A stretch of 64,000 nucleotides of DNA from NCBI GenBank assembly GCA_016793095.1, contig JAEUJQ010000071.1, positions 62,001 through 126,000 on the forward strand. Direction: 5' to 3'. This DNA comes from Myxococcaceae bacterium (lineage in GTDB: Bacteria; Myxococcota; Myxococcia; Myxococcales; Myxococcaceae). Made by a program: the position numbers and the translations under genes. Positions within the stretch are counted from its first letter, which is position 1, and every line of letters starts with the position of its first letter. Shown here in pieces: positions 26,107-34,372 of this stretch. The notes beneath the pieces are model-generated. The model had not been told where the DNA came from and did not search any database. It saw only the letters and a program-made list of their open reading frames with translations.

Positions 26107-26316
26107 GCGCGTCCGCGCGCCTCAACAGTGGAGAGTGTGCTCGCGCTCGGCACCCGGCCAGAGGACCGCCGCTCGAGCTGGTTCGCGCGTCCGTGCGCCT
26201 CAACAGTGGAGCGTGTGCTCGCGGTCGGCATCGGGTCAGAGGACTGGCGCGCGCGTCCGTGCGCCTCATCAGGCGAGCGTCTGCTCGCCGTCGGGGTCGC
26301 GCGGCTCGACGCTCCC
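26107..26316. repeat. Three diverged copies of a ~63-78 bp direct repeat in an intergenic gap
   Basis: The 310-bp gap 26064-26373 between the squalene-synthase-like gene and the first ATPase gene holds no clear gene. Copies start at 26107, 26185 and 26251 with GCGCGTCCGTGCGCCTCA or a near match. The first two copies also share CAACAGTGGAG and a closing TCAGAGGAC-like block. Open frames run through it on both strands, encoding repeated Ala/Arg-rich peptides, but no single frame looks genuine. The copies differ more from each other than a recent expansion would. Confidence 0.65.
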
Positions 26317-26373
26317 CGCTCGGCCGGGCGCCTCGCGCGCCAGCGCACCGTCTTCGGCTCGACGAGGGCGGCG

Positions 26374-27315
26374 ATGACGGGCCCGCTCCGATCCACGCAG
26401 GTGAACCCGCCCCTGCAGGTGGTGACGGGGAAGGGCGGCGTCGGCAAGTCCACCTTCGCGGCGGCGCTCGCGCTGGCGGCGGCGAACGCGGGCAAGCAGG
26501 TGCTGGCCCTCGAGCTGGGCGAACCGGGCGGGCTGTCGGCGCTGCTGGGCGCGCGGCCGACCGTTCACGGTGTACCCGTCGCGGCGGGCAAACACCTGCA
26601 CGTCGCCTGGTACGACGGCGAGGCCTCGCTCGCGGAGTACATCACCCGCTTTCTGCCTTTCGGCGCGCGCCTCAGGCCCTTCTTCTCGCACCCGCTGTAC
26701 CGCGCCTTCGTCTCGGCGGGGCCGGGCGTGCGCGAGCTGATGGCCATCGGCAAGGTACGCGACGAGCTGCTGGGGCTCTCGTCGGGCCGGCCGCCGTGGG
26801 ACCTCGTGGTGGTGGACGCGGGCGCCTCGGGGCACACCCTGCAGTTGCTCGGCATGCCCGCGGCGACGGCCGGCACCTTCAAGAGCGGGCTCGCGCACCG
26901 GGAGGCCTCGCGCGTGGCGGCCACCCTGTCGGACCCGGCGCTCACCGTGGTGCACGTCGTCGCGCGGCCCGAGGTGATGCCGCTCGAGGAAGCCGCGGAG
27001 GTCATCGAGCGCCTCCGGGCCCAGCGGCTCCCCGTGGGGCGGCTCGTGGTGAACCAGTGCCGAACCGTCCCTCCGCCGGGCGTCGATGAAGCCCTCGCCC
27101 GTCTCCAGCGCAGCAGCGACGAGGCCGCGCGGTCGCTCGCGGCTGCCGCCGGTGGCGCTCTTCTCTGGGCGACGCTGCAGGAGGCAGGCATCACCTCGCT
27201 CGAGCACCGCGTCGCCAAGCCCGCCCTGAGACTGCCGCGGCTCACCACGGCTTCGTTCGGGCGGCCTGAGCTCGAGTCCCTGGCGACGCTCCTCGGCTCC
27301 GAGGTGTCGTCATGA
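26374..27315 (+). CDS. ArsA/Get3-like ATPase, first of a pair
   Basis: 313 residues from the ATG at 26374, the first good start after the repeat gap (GAGG upstream); the upstream open frame runs through the repeats. The deviant P-loop GKGGVGKST (19-28 region) and the DAGASGHTLQLLGMP block (DTAPTGHTLRLL in Get3/ArsA) identify the family. It lacks the long alpha-helical insertion of eukaryotic Get3. Paired ArsA-like ATPases like this occur in actinobacteria and myxobacteria; roles in tail-anchored protein handling are inferred by homology. It overlaps the second ATPase gene by 4 bases (ATGA). Confidence 0.87.
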   Translation: MTGPLRSTQVNPPLQVVTGKGGVGKSTFAAALALAAANAGKQVLALELGEPGGLSALLGARPTVHGVPVAAGKHLHVAWYDGEASLAEYITRFLPFGARLRPFFSHPLYRAFVSAGPGVRELMAIGKVRDELLGLSSGRPPWDLVVVDAGASGHTLQLLGMPAATAGTFKSGLAHREASRVAATLSDPALTVVHVVARPEVMPLEEAAEVIERLRAQRLPVGRLVVNQCRTVPPPGVDEALARLQRSSDEAARSLAAAAGGALLWATLQEAGITSLEHRVAKPALRLPRLTTASFGRPELESLATLLGSEVSS

Positions 27316-28445
27316 GCCTCGCCCTCTCTCGGGTGCTCGAGCGGCACCGCGCCGTCGTCTGTGTCGGCACCGGCGGGGTGGGCAAGACGACGACGTCAGC
27401 CGCGCTTGGCCTGGCCGCCGCCGCGCTGGGCCGCCGCACCATCGTGCTCACCATCGACCCGGCCCGGCAGCTCGCGCGCGCGCTGGGCCTCACCGCGCTG
27501 GGTCGCGTCGGCGAGCCGGTGGACACGAAGGGGCTCACGAAGCCCGGCCTGCTGCACGCGGGCATGCTTGACCTGAAGGCCTCGTGGGACGCGTTCATCA
27601 CCCGGCATGCGCCCAGCGCCGAGGTGCGCGACGCGATGCTGGCGAACCCCTTCTACCAGCGCGTGTCCACGTCCTTCGCCGGGGCGACCGAGTTCATGGC
27701 CATCGAGGAGCTGTGCCGCCTCGACGAGGGCCGCGAGTGGGACCTCATCATCATCGACACGCCGCCCGCCGGCCGCGCCATCGACTTCCTGCGCGCTCCC
27801 GAACGCCTCGAGAAGCTGCTCGCGCCCGAGGTGTCGAGGTGGATTCTGGGACGCAAGGGCGGCGGAGCGCTGCAGGCCGTGACGGGCGGCGCGCGCTTCC
27901 TCATTCACCAGCTCGAGCGCGCGATGGGCACGCGCACCTTGAGCGAGGCCTCGGGCTTCTTCATCGCCCTCGACGCGATGTTCGGCGACCTCTCGGCGCG
28001 CGCCGAGCGGGGCAGGGCGCTCCTCACCGGGAAGGACACGGCCTTCCTCCTCGTGGTGGCGCCGACGCTGCCCGAGCTCGCCGGCGCGAGAGAGCTCGGT
28101 GAAGCGATGCGACGGCTCGGCGCGCCGCTCGCGGGCGCCATCGCCAACCGGGTGCACCCGCTCCCGGGCCCGCTCGAGCCCTCCCCGGCGGTGGTGGAGG
28201 AGACGCTCCGCCTGGCCGGCGCCGACCAGGCCTGCACAGCGTGGCTCGACGAGACGTGGCGAGCCGCGCGAACCCAGGCCCGGCTCGAGCGCGACCGCCT
28301 CGACGGCTTCACGCGCGTGCTGCCGGCGGACGCGGCGTGGGTCGAGGTGCCCGAGCTCGAACGTGACGCACACTCCCTCGAGGACCTCGCGCGCCTCGCC
28401 GCGCTCCTCACCGGTGCGGCGCTCTCACCGTCCAGCGCGCCGTGA
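27312..28445 (+). CDS. ArsA/Get3-like ATPase, second of a pair
   Basis: 377 residues with P-loop VGTGGVGKTTTSAALGLAAA near residue 17, then LTIDPARQLARALGL, and IIIDTPPAGRAIDFLRAPE as the switch block. This subtype differs from its upstream partner: TGG rather than KGG in the P-loop, and DTPP rather than DAGA in the switch. The two therefore likely form a heteromeric pair. A C-terminal region (about 230-377) is helical. The start overlaps the first ATPase's stop (ATGA). The last genes of the SRPBCC-to-ATPase run could handle membrane proteins or lipids; no substrate is visible. Confidence 0.87.
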   Translation: MSLALSRVLERHRAVVCVGTGGVGKTTTSAALGLAAAALGRRTIVLTIDPARQLARALGLTALGRVGEPVDTKGLTKPGLLHAGMLDLKASWDAFITRHAPSAEVRDAMLANPFYQRVSTSFAGATEFMAIEELCRLDEGREWDLIIIDTPPAGRAIDFLRAPERLEKLLAPEVSRWILGRKGGGALQAVTGGARFLIHQLERAMGTRTLSEASGFFIALDAMFGDLSARAERGRALLTGKDTAFLLVVAPTLPELAGARELGEAMRRLGAPLAGAIANRVHPLPGPLEPSPAVVEETLRLAGADQACTAWLDETWRAARTQARLERDRLDGFTRVLPADAAWVEVPELERDAHSLEDLARLAALLTGAALSPSSAP

Positions 28446-28625
28446 CGGTCGCCGCCCGAAAACGCGCAGCCCGGTCGGGTGGAAGGGAGTACCGTGATGA
28501 CATGGGCCGGTGCGGACACTTCGGGCGCTCGTGGTGGTGCTCGACGGCGCGAAGAAGCGCGTCAAGCAGCGCGAAGGCGACGAGCTCGAGCACCTGTCCC
28601 CAGGCGCTGAAGGGGCTGTGAGCAC

Positions 28626-29288
28626 GTGGTGGCCTGGGTCCCCGCGGTTGCGCTGCTGCTGCTCGTCGTCCTCCTCTGGAGCGAGCGGCTGCCGGCCTCG
28701 TGGCCGCGCGCAGTGCTGAAGGCGCTGCTGTCGGGCGGCTTTCTCTTCAGCGCGTGGTCGCAGGTCGGCGCGCCGGGGCCGTTCCGAGCGTGGATGTTGC
28801 CCGGCTTCGCGCTCTGTCTGTGCGGTGACGTGCTGCTGGCCTCGCCGAAGCGGCTGTTCTTCACCCTGGGGCTGGGCGCGTTCCTGCTGGGTCACGTCGC
28901 CTACGCGGCGGCGTTCATCTCCATCGCCGAGGCCCCAGGGTTCGTCACGCTGACGACGGCGCTGGCGAGCGTGGTGATGATCGGCGTGGTGCTGCGCTGG
29001 CTCTGGCCGCACCTCGGGAAGCTGCGGGTGCCGGTCATCGCTTACGTGACCGCCATCTCCGTGATGCTGTGTGGAGCGGCGGCCGTCGCGGCGTCCGCGC
29101 GGTGGCTCGTCGCAGGCCGCGCCCTGGTGCTCGTTGGCGCGCTCGCGTTCTACGTGTCCGACCTCTTCGTCGCTCGGCACCGCTTCGTGGCGCCGGCGTT
29201 CGTGAACCGGGCCGCGGGTCTGCCGCTCTACTACGTGGGCCAGTACCTGTTGGCGCACTCGCTCGGGTTGCTGCAGGCGGCGCCCTGA
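28626..29288 (+). CDS. YhhN/TMEM86-like lysoplasmalogenase family membrane protein
   Basis: 220 residues, GTG start at 28626 (a second GTG follows at 28629). It has about eight hydrophobic helices and the family hallmarks CGDVLLA and FLLGHVAY in the first half, then YVSDLFVARHRF and LPLYYVGQYLLA near the C-terminus. TMEM86B and bacterial relatives hydrolyse the vinyl-ether bond of lysoplasmalogens. Myxobacteria do make plasmalogens, so the assignment is sensible. It follows the Get3-like pair by 180 bp. The gap holds a short frame (28510-28719) with good codon bias at first that then runs into this gene. Confidence 0.82.
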   Translation: MVAWVPAVALLLLVVLLWSERLPASWPRAVLKALLSGGFLFSAWSQVGAPGPFRAWMLPGFALCLCGDVLLASPKRLFFTLGLGAFLLGHVAYAAAFISIAEAPGFVTLTTALASVVMIGVVLRWLWPHLGKLRVPVIAYVTAISVMLCGAAAVAASARWLVAGRALVLVGALAFYVSDLFVARHRFVAPAFVNRAAGLPLYYVGQYLLAHSLGLLQAAP

Positions 29289-29317
29289 GCCCTGGCCGGA
29301 GGGGCTATCATGACGCG

Positions 29318-29965
29318 GTGAACGCGACGCTCAGGGAGCGCGCAGCGGCGCTGCGCCAGGCCATCTCCGGGGCTGCGCGCCCCTCGCCCGCCGGTTTCCG
29401 CGCAGCGCTCGACAGCGTTCCCTTTGCCGACCGCGACGCCTGGGTCGACGCCGTGCTGGGCCTGACCTCGATCCCCGATGACGGCCCCGACCTGCCTTCG
29501 GGCTGTGTGCCGTACCTGCCGTGCCCGGTCGCCGCGGTGCAGGAGGCCGTCGACGTCGCCCGCATCACCGCCGCCGACGTCGTCGTCGACGTGGGCGCTG
29601 GCGTGGGACGCGCGGCCGCGCTGCTGCACCTGCTGACGGGCGCGCGCGTCATCGGGCTCGAGGTGCAGCGCGAGCTGGTCGAGGCCGCGCGGAGCCTCGA
29701 GTTCCTGCACCCCGCGGTGGCCATCATCCACGGCGACGCCACGGCGCTCGAGGCGCTCGCTCCAGGGGGCACCCTCTACTTCCTCTACTGTCCCTTCAGC
29801 GGCGCTCGGCTCGCGCGGCTGCTCGACGAGCTGGAGCCCCTCGCGCTCAGACGGCCCCTGCGGCTCGCGTGCGTCGACCTGCCGCTGCCGCCCAGGCCGT
29901 GGCTCACGCCGGTCGACGGGGCCTCCGGTGCGGTGACGGTCTTCACGAGCGCGGCTTCTTCCTGA
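29318..29965 (+). CDS. Class I SAM methyltransferase, DOT1/PCMT-like
   Basis: 215 residues from the GTG at 29318. The SAM-binding block is VVVDVGAGVGRAAALLHLL, followed by ARVIGLEVQRELVEAA and a HGDATALEALAPGGTLYFLYCPF strand. This order is like the DOT1/PCMT-type class I methyltransferases. The substrate is not evident. Its 3' end overlaps the convergent RNase HI gene by 23 bases, an unusual antisense overlap of coding ends. It follows the YhhN-like gene by 29 bp, so they may be co-transcribed. Confidence 0.8.
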   Translation: MNATLRERAAALRQAISGAARPSPAGFRAALDSVPFADRDAWVDAVLGLTSIPDDGPDLPSGCVPYLPCPVAAVQEAVDVARITAADVVVDVGAGVGRAAALLHLLTGARVIGLEVQRELVEAARSLEFLHPAVAIIHGDATALEALAPGGTLYFLYCPFSGARLARLLDELEPLALRRPLRLACVDLPLPPRPWLTPVDGASGAVTVFTSAASS

Positions 29966-30422
29966 CCCGCCTGCGCGCGCGCTCGCTCGCCTGCCCCTCC
30001 ACCTTCGCCCGGTGCGCGAGCGCATCGACCTCCTCGTTCCAGCGGTGGCCGGCGTGGCCGCGGACCCACCGCGTGCGGGCGCCGGTGGCGACGGCGAGGG
30101 CCCGCAGCGCCTCGGCCTGCGCGCGGTAGGCGGCGGGCCTCGGCATGAAGCGCCCGTCGGCCACCTCGAGCGCGATGCGGGAGTCGCTCACCACCACCAC
30201 CTCGTGCGCCTCGTGCCAGCCCCCGGCGAGCACCGCGCGCAGCGCTGCGCTCACGGCCTCGAGCTCCATCACGAGGCTCGTCGTCTTCGGCGCCGCGCCG
30301 TGGCCGCTGTGCACGAGCGTCTCGTCACGCACGGCGAGGAAGGCCCAGCCGCCGGGCCGGCCGACGCGCTCCTCACCGGAGCCGTCACAGAAGAGCTCGA
30401 GGCGGGGGCGCGCGGCGGTCAC
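29943..30422 (-). CDS. rnhA: Ribonuclease HI
   Basis: 159 residues from the GTG at 30422. The catalytic acidic residues are all in place: FCDGSG (first Asp), MELEAV (Glu), VSDSR (second Asp) and the last Asp in WNEEVDAL. The GHAGHRWNEEVDAL segment matches the RNase HI handle region with its His. It cleaves RNA in RNA-DNA hybrids. Length fits a stand-alone RNase HI. A basic tail (ARRRVRKKPRS) closes the protein. It is convergent with the methyltransferase gene (23-bp overlap) and divergent from the next hypothetical gene over a 21-bp gap. Confidence 0.9.
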   Translation of the reverse strand: MTAARPRLELFCDGSGEERVGRPGGWAFLAVRDETLVHSGHGAAPKTTSLVMELEAVSAALRAVLAGGWHEAHEVVVVSDSRIALEVADGRFMPRPAAYRAQAEALRALAVATGARTRWVRGHAGHRWNEEVDALAHRAKVEGQASERARRRVRKKPRS

Positions 30423-30443
30423 GGGCGTGGCAGGGTACCCCAC

Positions 30444-30857
30444 GTGCTCGCGCTCCTGCCCTTCGCCGTCGCCGCGCTCCCCGCCTGGACCGTCACCTTC
30501 GAGACCTCGACGGGGGTCGACCACGGCAACGGCAAGATCGCGCAGACCATCGAGACGAAGCTCGTCGTCACGCCGACGCAGGTGACGCGCTCGAAGGCCA
30601 CGAAGCCCCGGGCCCTCGACGCCGAGGTCGGCAAGGCCATCGCCGGGCTGCTGCCCAGGCTCCCGACGGCCGGCGCGACCTTCTCCATCAGCGACTTCGT
30701 CAACGACGAGGGCTGGTACGACGAGACGCTCACCGTCGAGCGCGATGGGAAGGCCCTCGTCTTCCACCTCCGGCAGGGGAAGCAGGCGCCCCCGCTGCCG
30801 CCCGAGCTCGTCGAGCTCAAGCGGCTGCTCTCGGTGGCGTCGGGCGCGCGCAAGTGA
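30444..30857 (+). CDS. Exported hypothetical protein
   Basis: 137 residues from the GTG at 30444. The N-terminus (MLALLPFAVAALPAW) is a short signal peptide, and the mature part is mostly beta with a Lys/Thr-rich surface. No family is recognised. It sits divergent from rnhA with a very short gap, and convergent with the amidohydrolase gene (15-bp gap). The good codon bias supports a real gene. Confidence 0.65.
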   Translation: MLALLPFAVAALPAWTVTFETSTGVDHGNGKIAQTIETKLVVTPTQVTRSKATKPRALDAEVGKAIAGLLPRLPTAGATFSISDFVNDEGWYDETLTVERDGKALVFHLRQGKQAPPLPPELVELKRLLSVASGARK

Positions 30858-30872
30858 CCGGCGCGCAGGACC

Positions 30873-33800
30873 TCAGTCGTCACCGTGACTGCCGGTGAAG
30901 GCCTCGGCGGCGCCGGCCGGCCACGTCTCGCCCGACGCGCCCTGGAACCAGAACGGCGCTCGCGCCCTCGGCTGCGGCCACACCTCGTCGAGCGACGCCG
31001 CGTCGAAGAGTCGGCCACCCAGCATCGTGAAGCGCACGCTGCGGCTGTTCTTCAGGCTCTCGAGCGGGTTCCCATCGAGCACCGCGAGGTCGGCGAGCTT
31101 GCCCGGCTCGAGCGAGCCGAGGTCCTGGTCGAGGCCGAGGTAGCGGGCGCCCAGGAGCGTCCCCACCCGCAGGGCCTCGTGTGGCGTGAAGCCGCCCTGC
31201 TCGAGCATCCACAGCTCCCAGTGCGCGGCGAGGCCCTCGCGTTGACCGTGCGCGCCGAGCTGCACCGACACGCCGGCGTCGTGGAGCAGCTTCGCGCCCG
31301 CGGCCACGTGCTGGTGGTTGAGCTCCTCGTCGGGCAGCTTCGTGCGGCGCCGGCTGCGCGCGTCGAGGATGCGGCGGGGCACGAAGCTCGAGAGCCGCTG
31401 GTCGGCCCACACGTCGGTCGTCTCGTACCAGTAGTTCTCGCCCATCAGGCCGCCGTACGCGACGCCGAGCGTGGGCGTGTAGCCCGTCTTCGTCGCAGCC
31501 CAGAGCTGCACCACGTCGCGGTAGAGCTTCGCCACCGGCAGGGCGTGCTCGACGCCGGTGTGCCCGTCGACGACCTGGGTGAGGTTCATGTCGAGCAGCG
31601 AGCCCCCCTCGGGCACCACGAGCATGCCCAGCTCGCGCGCCGCGGCGATGAGCCGCTGCCGCTGGTCGCGCCGGGGCTGGTTGTAGCTCTTCACGCTGAA
31701 CGCCCCCGCGGCCTTCAGGCGACGAAGGTGCGCGCGCGCGTCTTCGAGGGACTCGACCGGCGCGCGGAACCAGCCCTGCGCCCCGTAGAGGATGGTGCCG
31801 GTCGAGAAGAGGCGCGGCGCCGTGAGCAGGCCAGCCCGCTGGCGCTCGGCGGCGGCGAAGAACGTCTCGGTGTCGCTCGACGGGTCGTGCACGGTGGTGA
31901 CGCCGAAGGCGAGCGAGGCGTCGAGCAGCCAGCTCTGCTCGGGCACCAGCCCCGCCTCGGTGCCGATGGCGCCGTGCCAGTGCACGTCCACGAGGCCGGG
32001 GATGACGGTCTTCCCCGTCACGTCCACCACCTTCGCGCCCTTCGGCACCGCCACGCTCGCGCGCGGGCCCACGGCGGCGATGCGGCCGTCGGTCACCACC
32101 ACCGCGCCGTCGGCGATGACCTCGTCGCCGCGCATGGTGATGACTCGCGCTCCGAGGAGGGCGACGGTGCCCTTCGCGAGGTCCGAGGGCACCTCCTGCC
32201 CGAGGTCGAGTCCGCTCGTGGGCGGCTCGGGCAGCTTCTCGGCCGCGCCGTCGAGGAACGCGAAGACGTCGGTGAGCGCGCGGGTGAAGAGCTGCGGCCC
32301 CAGCGTCCAGTGCAGGCGCTTCGAGTCGCCCGACCAGTGCACCCACCCGCCGGCGTCCTTCGACACCTTCGCGACCGGCAGCGCCTTCGACTCCTGCGAC
32401 GCGGTGAGCGCCTTCGCGCCCTTCGGCATCGGCATGACCCAGGCGTTGAAGTTCTTCCGGAAGGCGAGCCAGCGCCCGTCGAGGGACACGCGGTACTCGC
32501 TGGCTTCGTCGCTCTTCGCGTGCACCAGCGGCTCGCTGGCGTCGAGCCTGATGCTCTCGAGCGCCCGGACGTCGGCCTTCTCTTCTTCGGTGACGGTGAG
32601 GAAATAGACGCGGTCGCGCTCGGCGCCGAAGTGCGGGTCCTCCCCGCGCGTGGTGAGCCGCCGCGTCGCGCCGCCGGCCGCCGGCACGACGTACAAGCCG
32701 GGCGCCCTGCTGAAGAGCCCCGAGACGAGGCCGCCGCCCGTCGTTGCGCGGAAGACGAGGTGCTTCCCGTCGGGGGAGAACGTCGGCTCGGCGTAGTGGC
32801 CGGGCTTCGGTGTCACCACGCGCCCCTCTCCGCCCGCGGCCGGCGCGACGCGCACCGCGCCCAGCTTCTCGTCGTCCCAGCTCACGTAGACGATGGAGGC
32901 GCCGTCGCGGGAGAAGGCCGGGAACAGCTCGAGGTGCTCGGTCTGCGTGGTGAGCCGTCGGGGCTGGCCGTTCGGCAGCGCGCGGACCCACAGCCGGCCG
33001 AGCGACTCGAACACCACGCGGTCGCCCTTCGGAGACACCTGCGTCCAGCGCAGCATGCGCGTGTGGAAGGTGGGCGTGACGGCGGGGCGCGACGAGGTGA
33101 GGGTGTCGAAGACGCGCCGCGTGTCGCGCACGTGGAAGGGAATCGGCTTCGCGTCGCCGGTCGCCGCGTCCACCCGCCACAGCCCGCCCTTCATCCACAG
33201 CACGAGGGACTTCGAGTCGGGCGTCCACGCCATCGAGGGGTAGACGCCGTGGACGGCCCACGTCTCCTGCAGGTCGCGATCGAGGCCCGCAGTCAGCACT
33301 CGCTCGGCGCCGGACTCGACGGTGGCCACCATGAGCACGGTGCGCGCGCGCACGCGGCGCAGGAACGCGAGCGACCGGCCGTCGGGTGAGGGGGTCGGAC
33401 GAATGGAGCCACCCGGTCCGGCGACGAAGCGCACCTGCTCACGCGTGGCGAGCTCGAGGCGGTTGATGGCGTAGAGCTCGCCGTTCGGGTCCTTGTTGTA
33501 TTCGAAGGCGCGGCCCGGCGTGACGTCCTGGCTGAAGTAGAGGAAGCGGCCGTCGGGCGAGAACGCGGGTTCGCCGACGTCCTTCTGCTGTGTCGGCGCC
33601 TCGGTGAGCTGCACGCCCTCGCCGCCGGTGCGGTGGTAGAGCCAGATCTCCCCAGCGCCGAGGCTGCGGCGGCTGGTGAAGTGCTTGCGGCCGGCGACGT
33701 ACTGCGAGTCCGGCGTCCAGACGGGCTCGGTCACGAGGCGCAGCGGCTCCTTCGTCACCGGGGTCGCCACGCCGCCATCGCGCGGCTGCACCCAGAGGTT

Positions 33801-34157
33801 GTCGCCCCCGCCGCGATCCGACGTGAAGGCGAGGAAGCGCCCGTCGGGGCTGTAGCGTGGCTGCATGTCCCACGCGGGGCCGCTCGTGAGCGCGCGCGCC
33901 TCGCCGCCAGCGAGCGGAACGACGTAGAGATCGCCCAGCAGGTCGAACGCCACCTCGTCCCCCGTCGGGCTGACGTCGACGTTCATCCACGTGCCCTCGG
34001 TGGTGTCGATTGACACGTCGCGGCCAGGGAGCGGCGGGGCGTTCACGTTCCACGGCGCCTCTCCTCCGTCGGGTACGCCGGCGTCGGGGCCGGGAATGGG
34101 GAACTGCGCGAGGGCGAGGGCGGGGACGAGCAGCAGCGAGGTGGCGGGTACGCGCAT
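30873..34157 (-). CDS. Exported amidohydrolase with TolB-like beta-propeller
   Basis: 1094 residues from the ATG at 34157, chosen because a signal peptide (MRVPATSLLLVPALALA) follows; a frame 13 codons longer lacks it. The first two thirds (about 45-640) is a TolB/PD40-type propeller with repeated SPDGRFLAF, SPDGRSLAFL and SPDGKHLVF units. The last third is an amidohydrolase: VDVHWHG (His-x-His, about 721-725), FSVKSYNQ (probable carboxylated lysine), VEHALPV (His) and GAHGQREGLAAHWE. The fusion is a recurring family in Acidobacteria and myxobacteria. The substrate is unknown; it may open cyclic imides or peptides in the periplasm. Confidence 0.88.
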   Translation of the reverse strand: MRVPATSLLLVPALALAQFPIPGPDAGVPDGGEAPWNVNAPPLPGRDVSIDTTEGTWMNVDVSPTGDEVAFDLLGDLYVVPLAGGEARALTSGPAWDMQPRYSPDGRFLAFTSDRGGGDNLWVQPRDGGVATPVTKEPLRLVTEPVWTPDSQYVAGRKHFTSRRSLGAGEIWLYHRTGGEGVQLTEAPTQQKDVGEPAFSPDGRFLYFSQDVTPGRAFEYNKDPNGELYAINRLELATREQVRFVAGPGGSIRPTPSPDGRSLAFLRRVRARTVLMVATVESGAERVLTAGLDRDLQETWAVHGVYPSMAWTPDSKSLVLWMKGGLWRVDAATGDAKPIPFHVRDTRRVFDTLTSSRPAVTPTFHTRMLRWTQVSPKGDRVVFESLGRLWVRALPNGQPRRLTTQTEHLELFPAFSRDGASIVYVSWDDEKLGAVRVAPAAGGEGRVVTPKPGHYAEPTFSPDGKHLVFRATTGGGLVSGLFSRAPGLYVVPAAGGATRRLTTRGEDPHFGAERDRVYFLTVTEEEKADVRALESIRLDASEPLVHAKSDEASEYRVSLDGRWLAFRKNFNAWVMPMPKGAKALTASQESKALPVAKVSKDAGGWVHWSGDSKRLHWTLGPQLFTRALTDVFAFLDGAAEKLPEPPTSGLDLGQEVPSDLAKGTVALLGARVITMRGDEVIADGAVVVTDGRIAAVGPRASVAVPKGAKVVDVTGKTVIPGLVDVHWHGAIGTEAGLVPEQSWLLDASLAFGVTTVHDPSSDTETFFAAAERQRAGLLTAPRLFSTGTILYGAQGWFRAPVESLEDARAHLRRLKAAGAFSVKSYNQPRRDQRQRLIAAARELGMLVVPEGGSLLDMNLTQVVDGHTGVEHALPVAKLYRDVVQLWAATKTGYTPTLGVAYGGLMGENYWYETTDVWADQRLSSFVPRRILDARSRRRTKLPDEELNHQHVAAGAKLLHDAGVSVQLGAHGQREGLAAHWELWMLEQGGFTPHEALRVGTLLGARYLGLDQDLGSLEPGKLADLAVLDGNPLESLKNSRSVRFTMLGGRLFDAASLDEVWPQPRARAPFWFQGASGETWPAGAAEAFTGSHGDD

Positions 34158-34281
34158 GGAGGCAGGCGAGCTATCGGCGCGTCTCCCGGGACGCAAGGCG
34201 CGCCCGCCCTGTCACCGCTGACGGGTGCGCGGGTCTGCGGGCGCACGGCTGGCGCTGACGCGGCCGAGCGGGAGGCGCCCG

Positions 34282-34300
34282 TGTCGGACCAGCCCCGACA
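34282..34300. promoter_or_regulatory. Inverted repeat upstream of the formate dehydrogenase operon
   Basis: TGTCGG (34282-34287) and CCGACA (34295-34300) form a perfect 6-bp inverted repeat with a 7-base spacer, about 70 bp before fdsG in the 215-bp divergent gap 34158-34372. It could be an operator for a dimeric regulator. No LysR-type regulator gene is next to the operon. Confidence 0.35.
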
Positions 34301-34372
34301 GAACGCCCTGCGTCAGGGTCGCGAAGGGTCCTGCTTGCGGGCGTGCACCCCGGGGACGAGGATTTCGCGGGA

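Noticed and set aside
26084-26269. Open frame on the minus strand through the intergenic repeats, encoding repeated Arg/Ala-rich peptides.
   Set aside because: It is the direct result of the DNA repeats, with no start signal or conserved-looking protein.
28510-28719. Short frame with good codon bias at first, just upstream of the YhhN-like gene.
   Set aside because: Bias is lost after about 40 codons where it runs into the next gene, it has no ribosome site, and no family fits. It could be a relic, so it is not listed as a gene.
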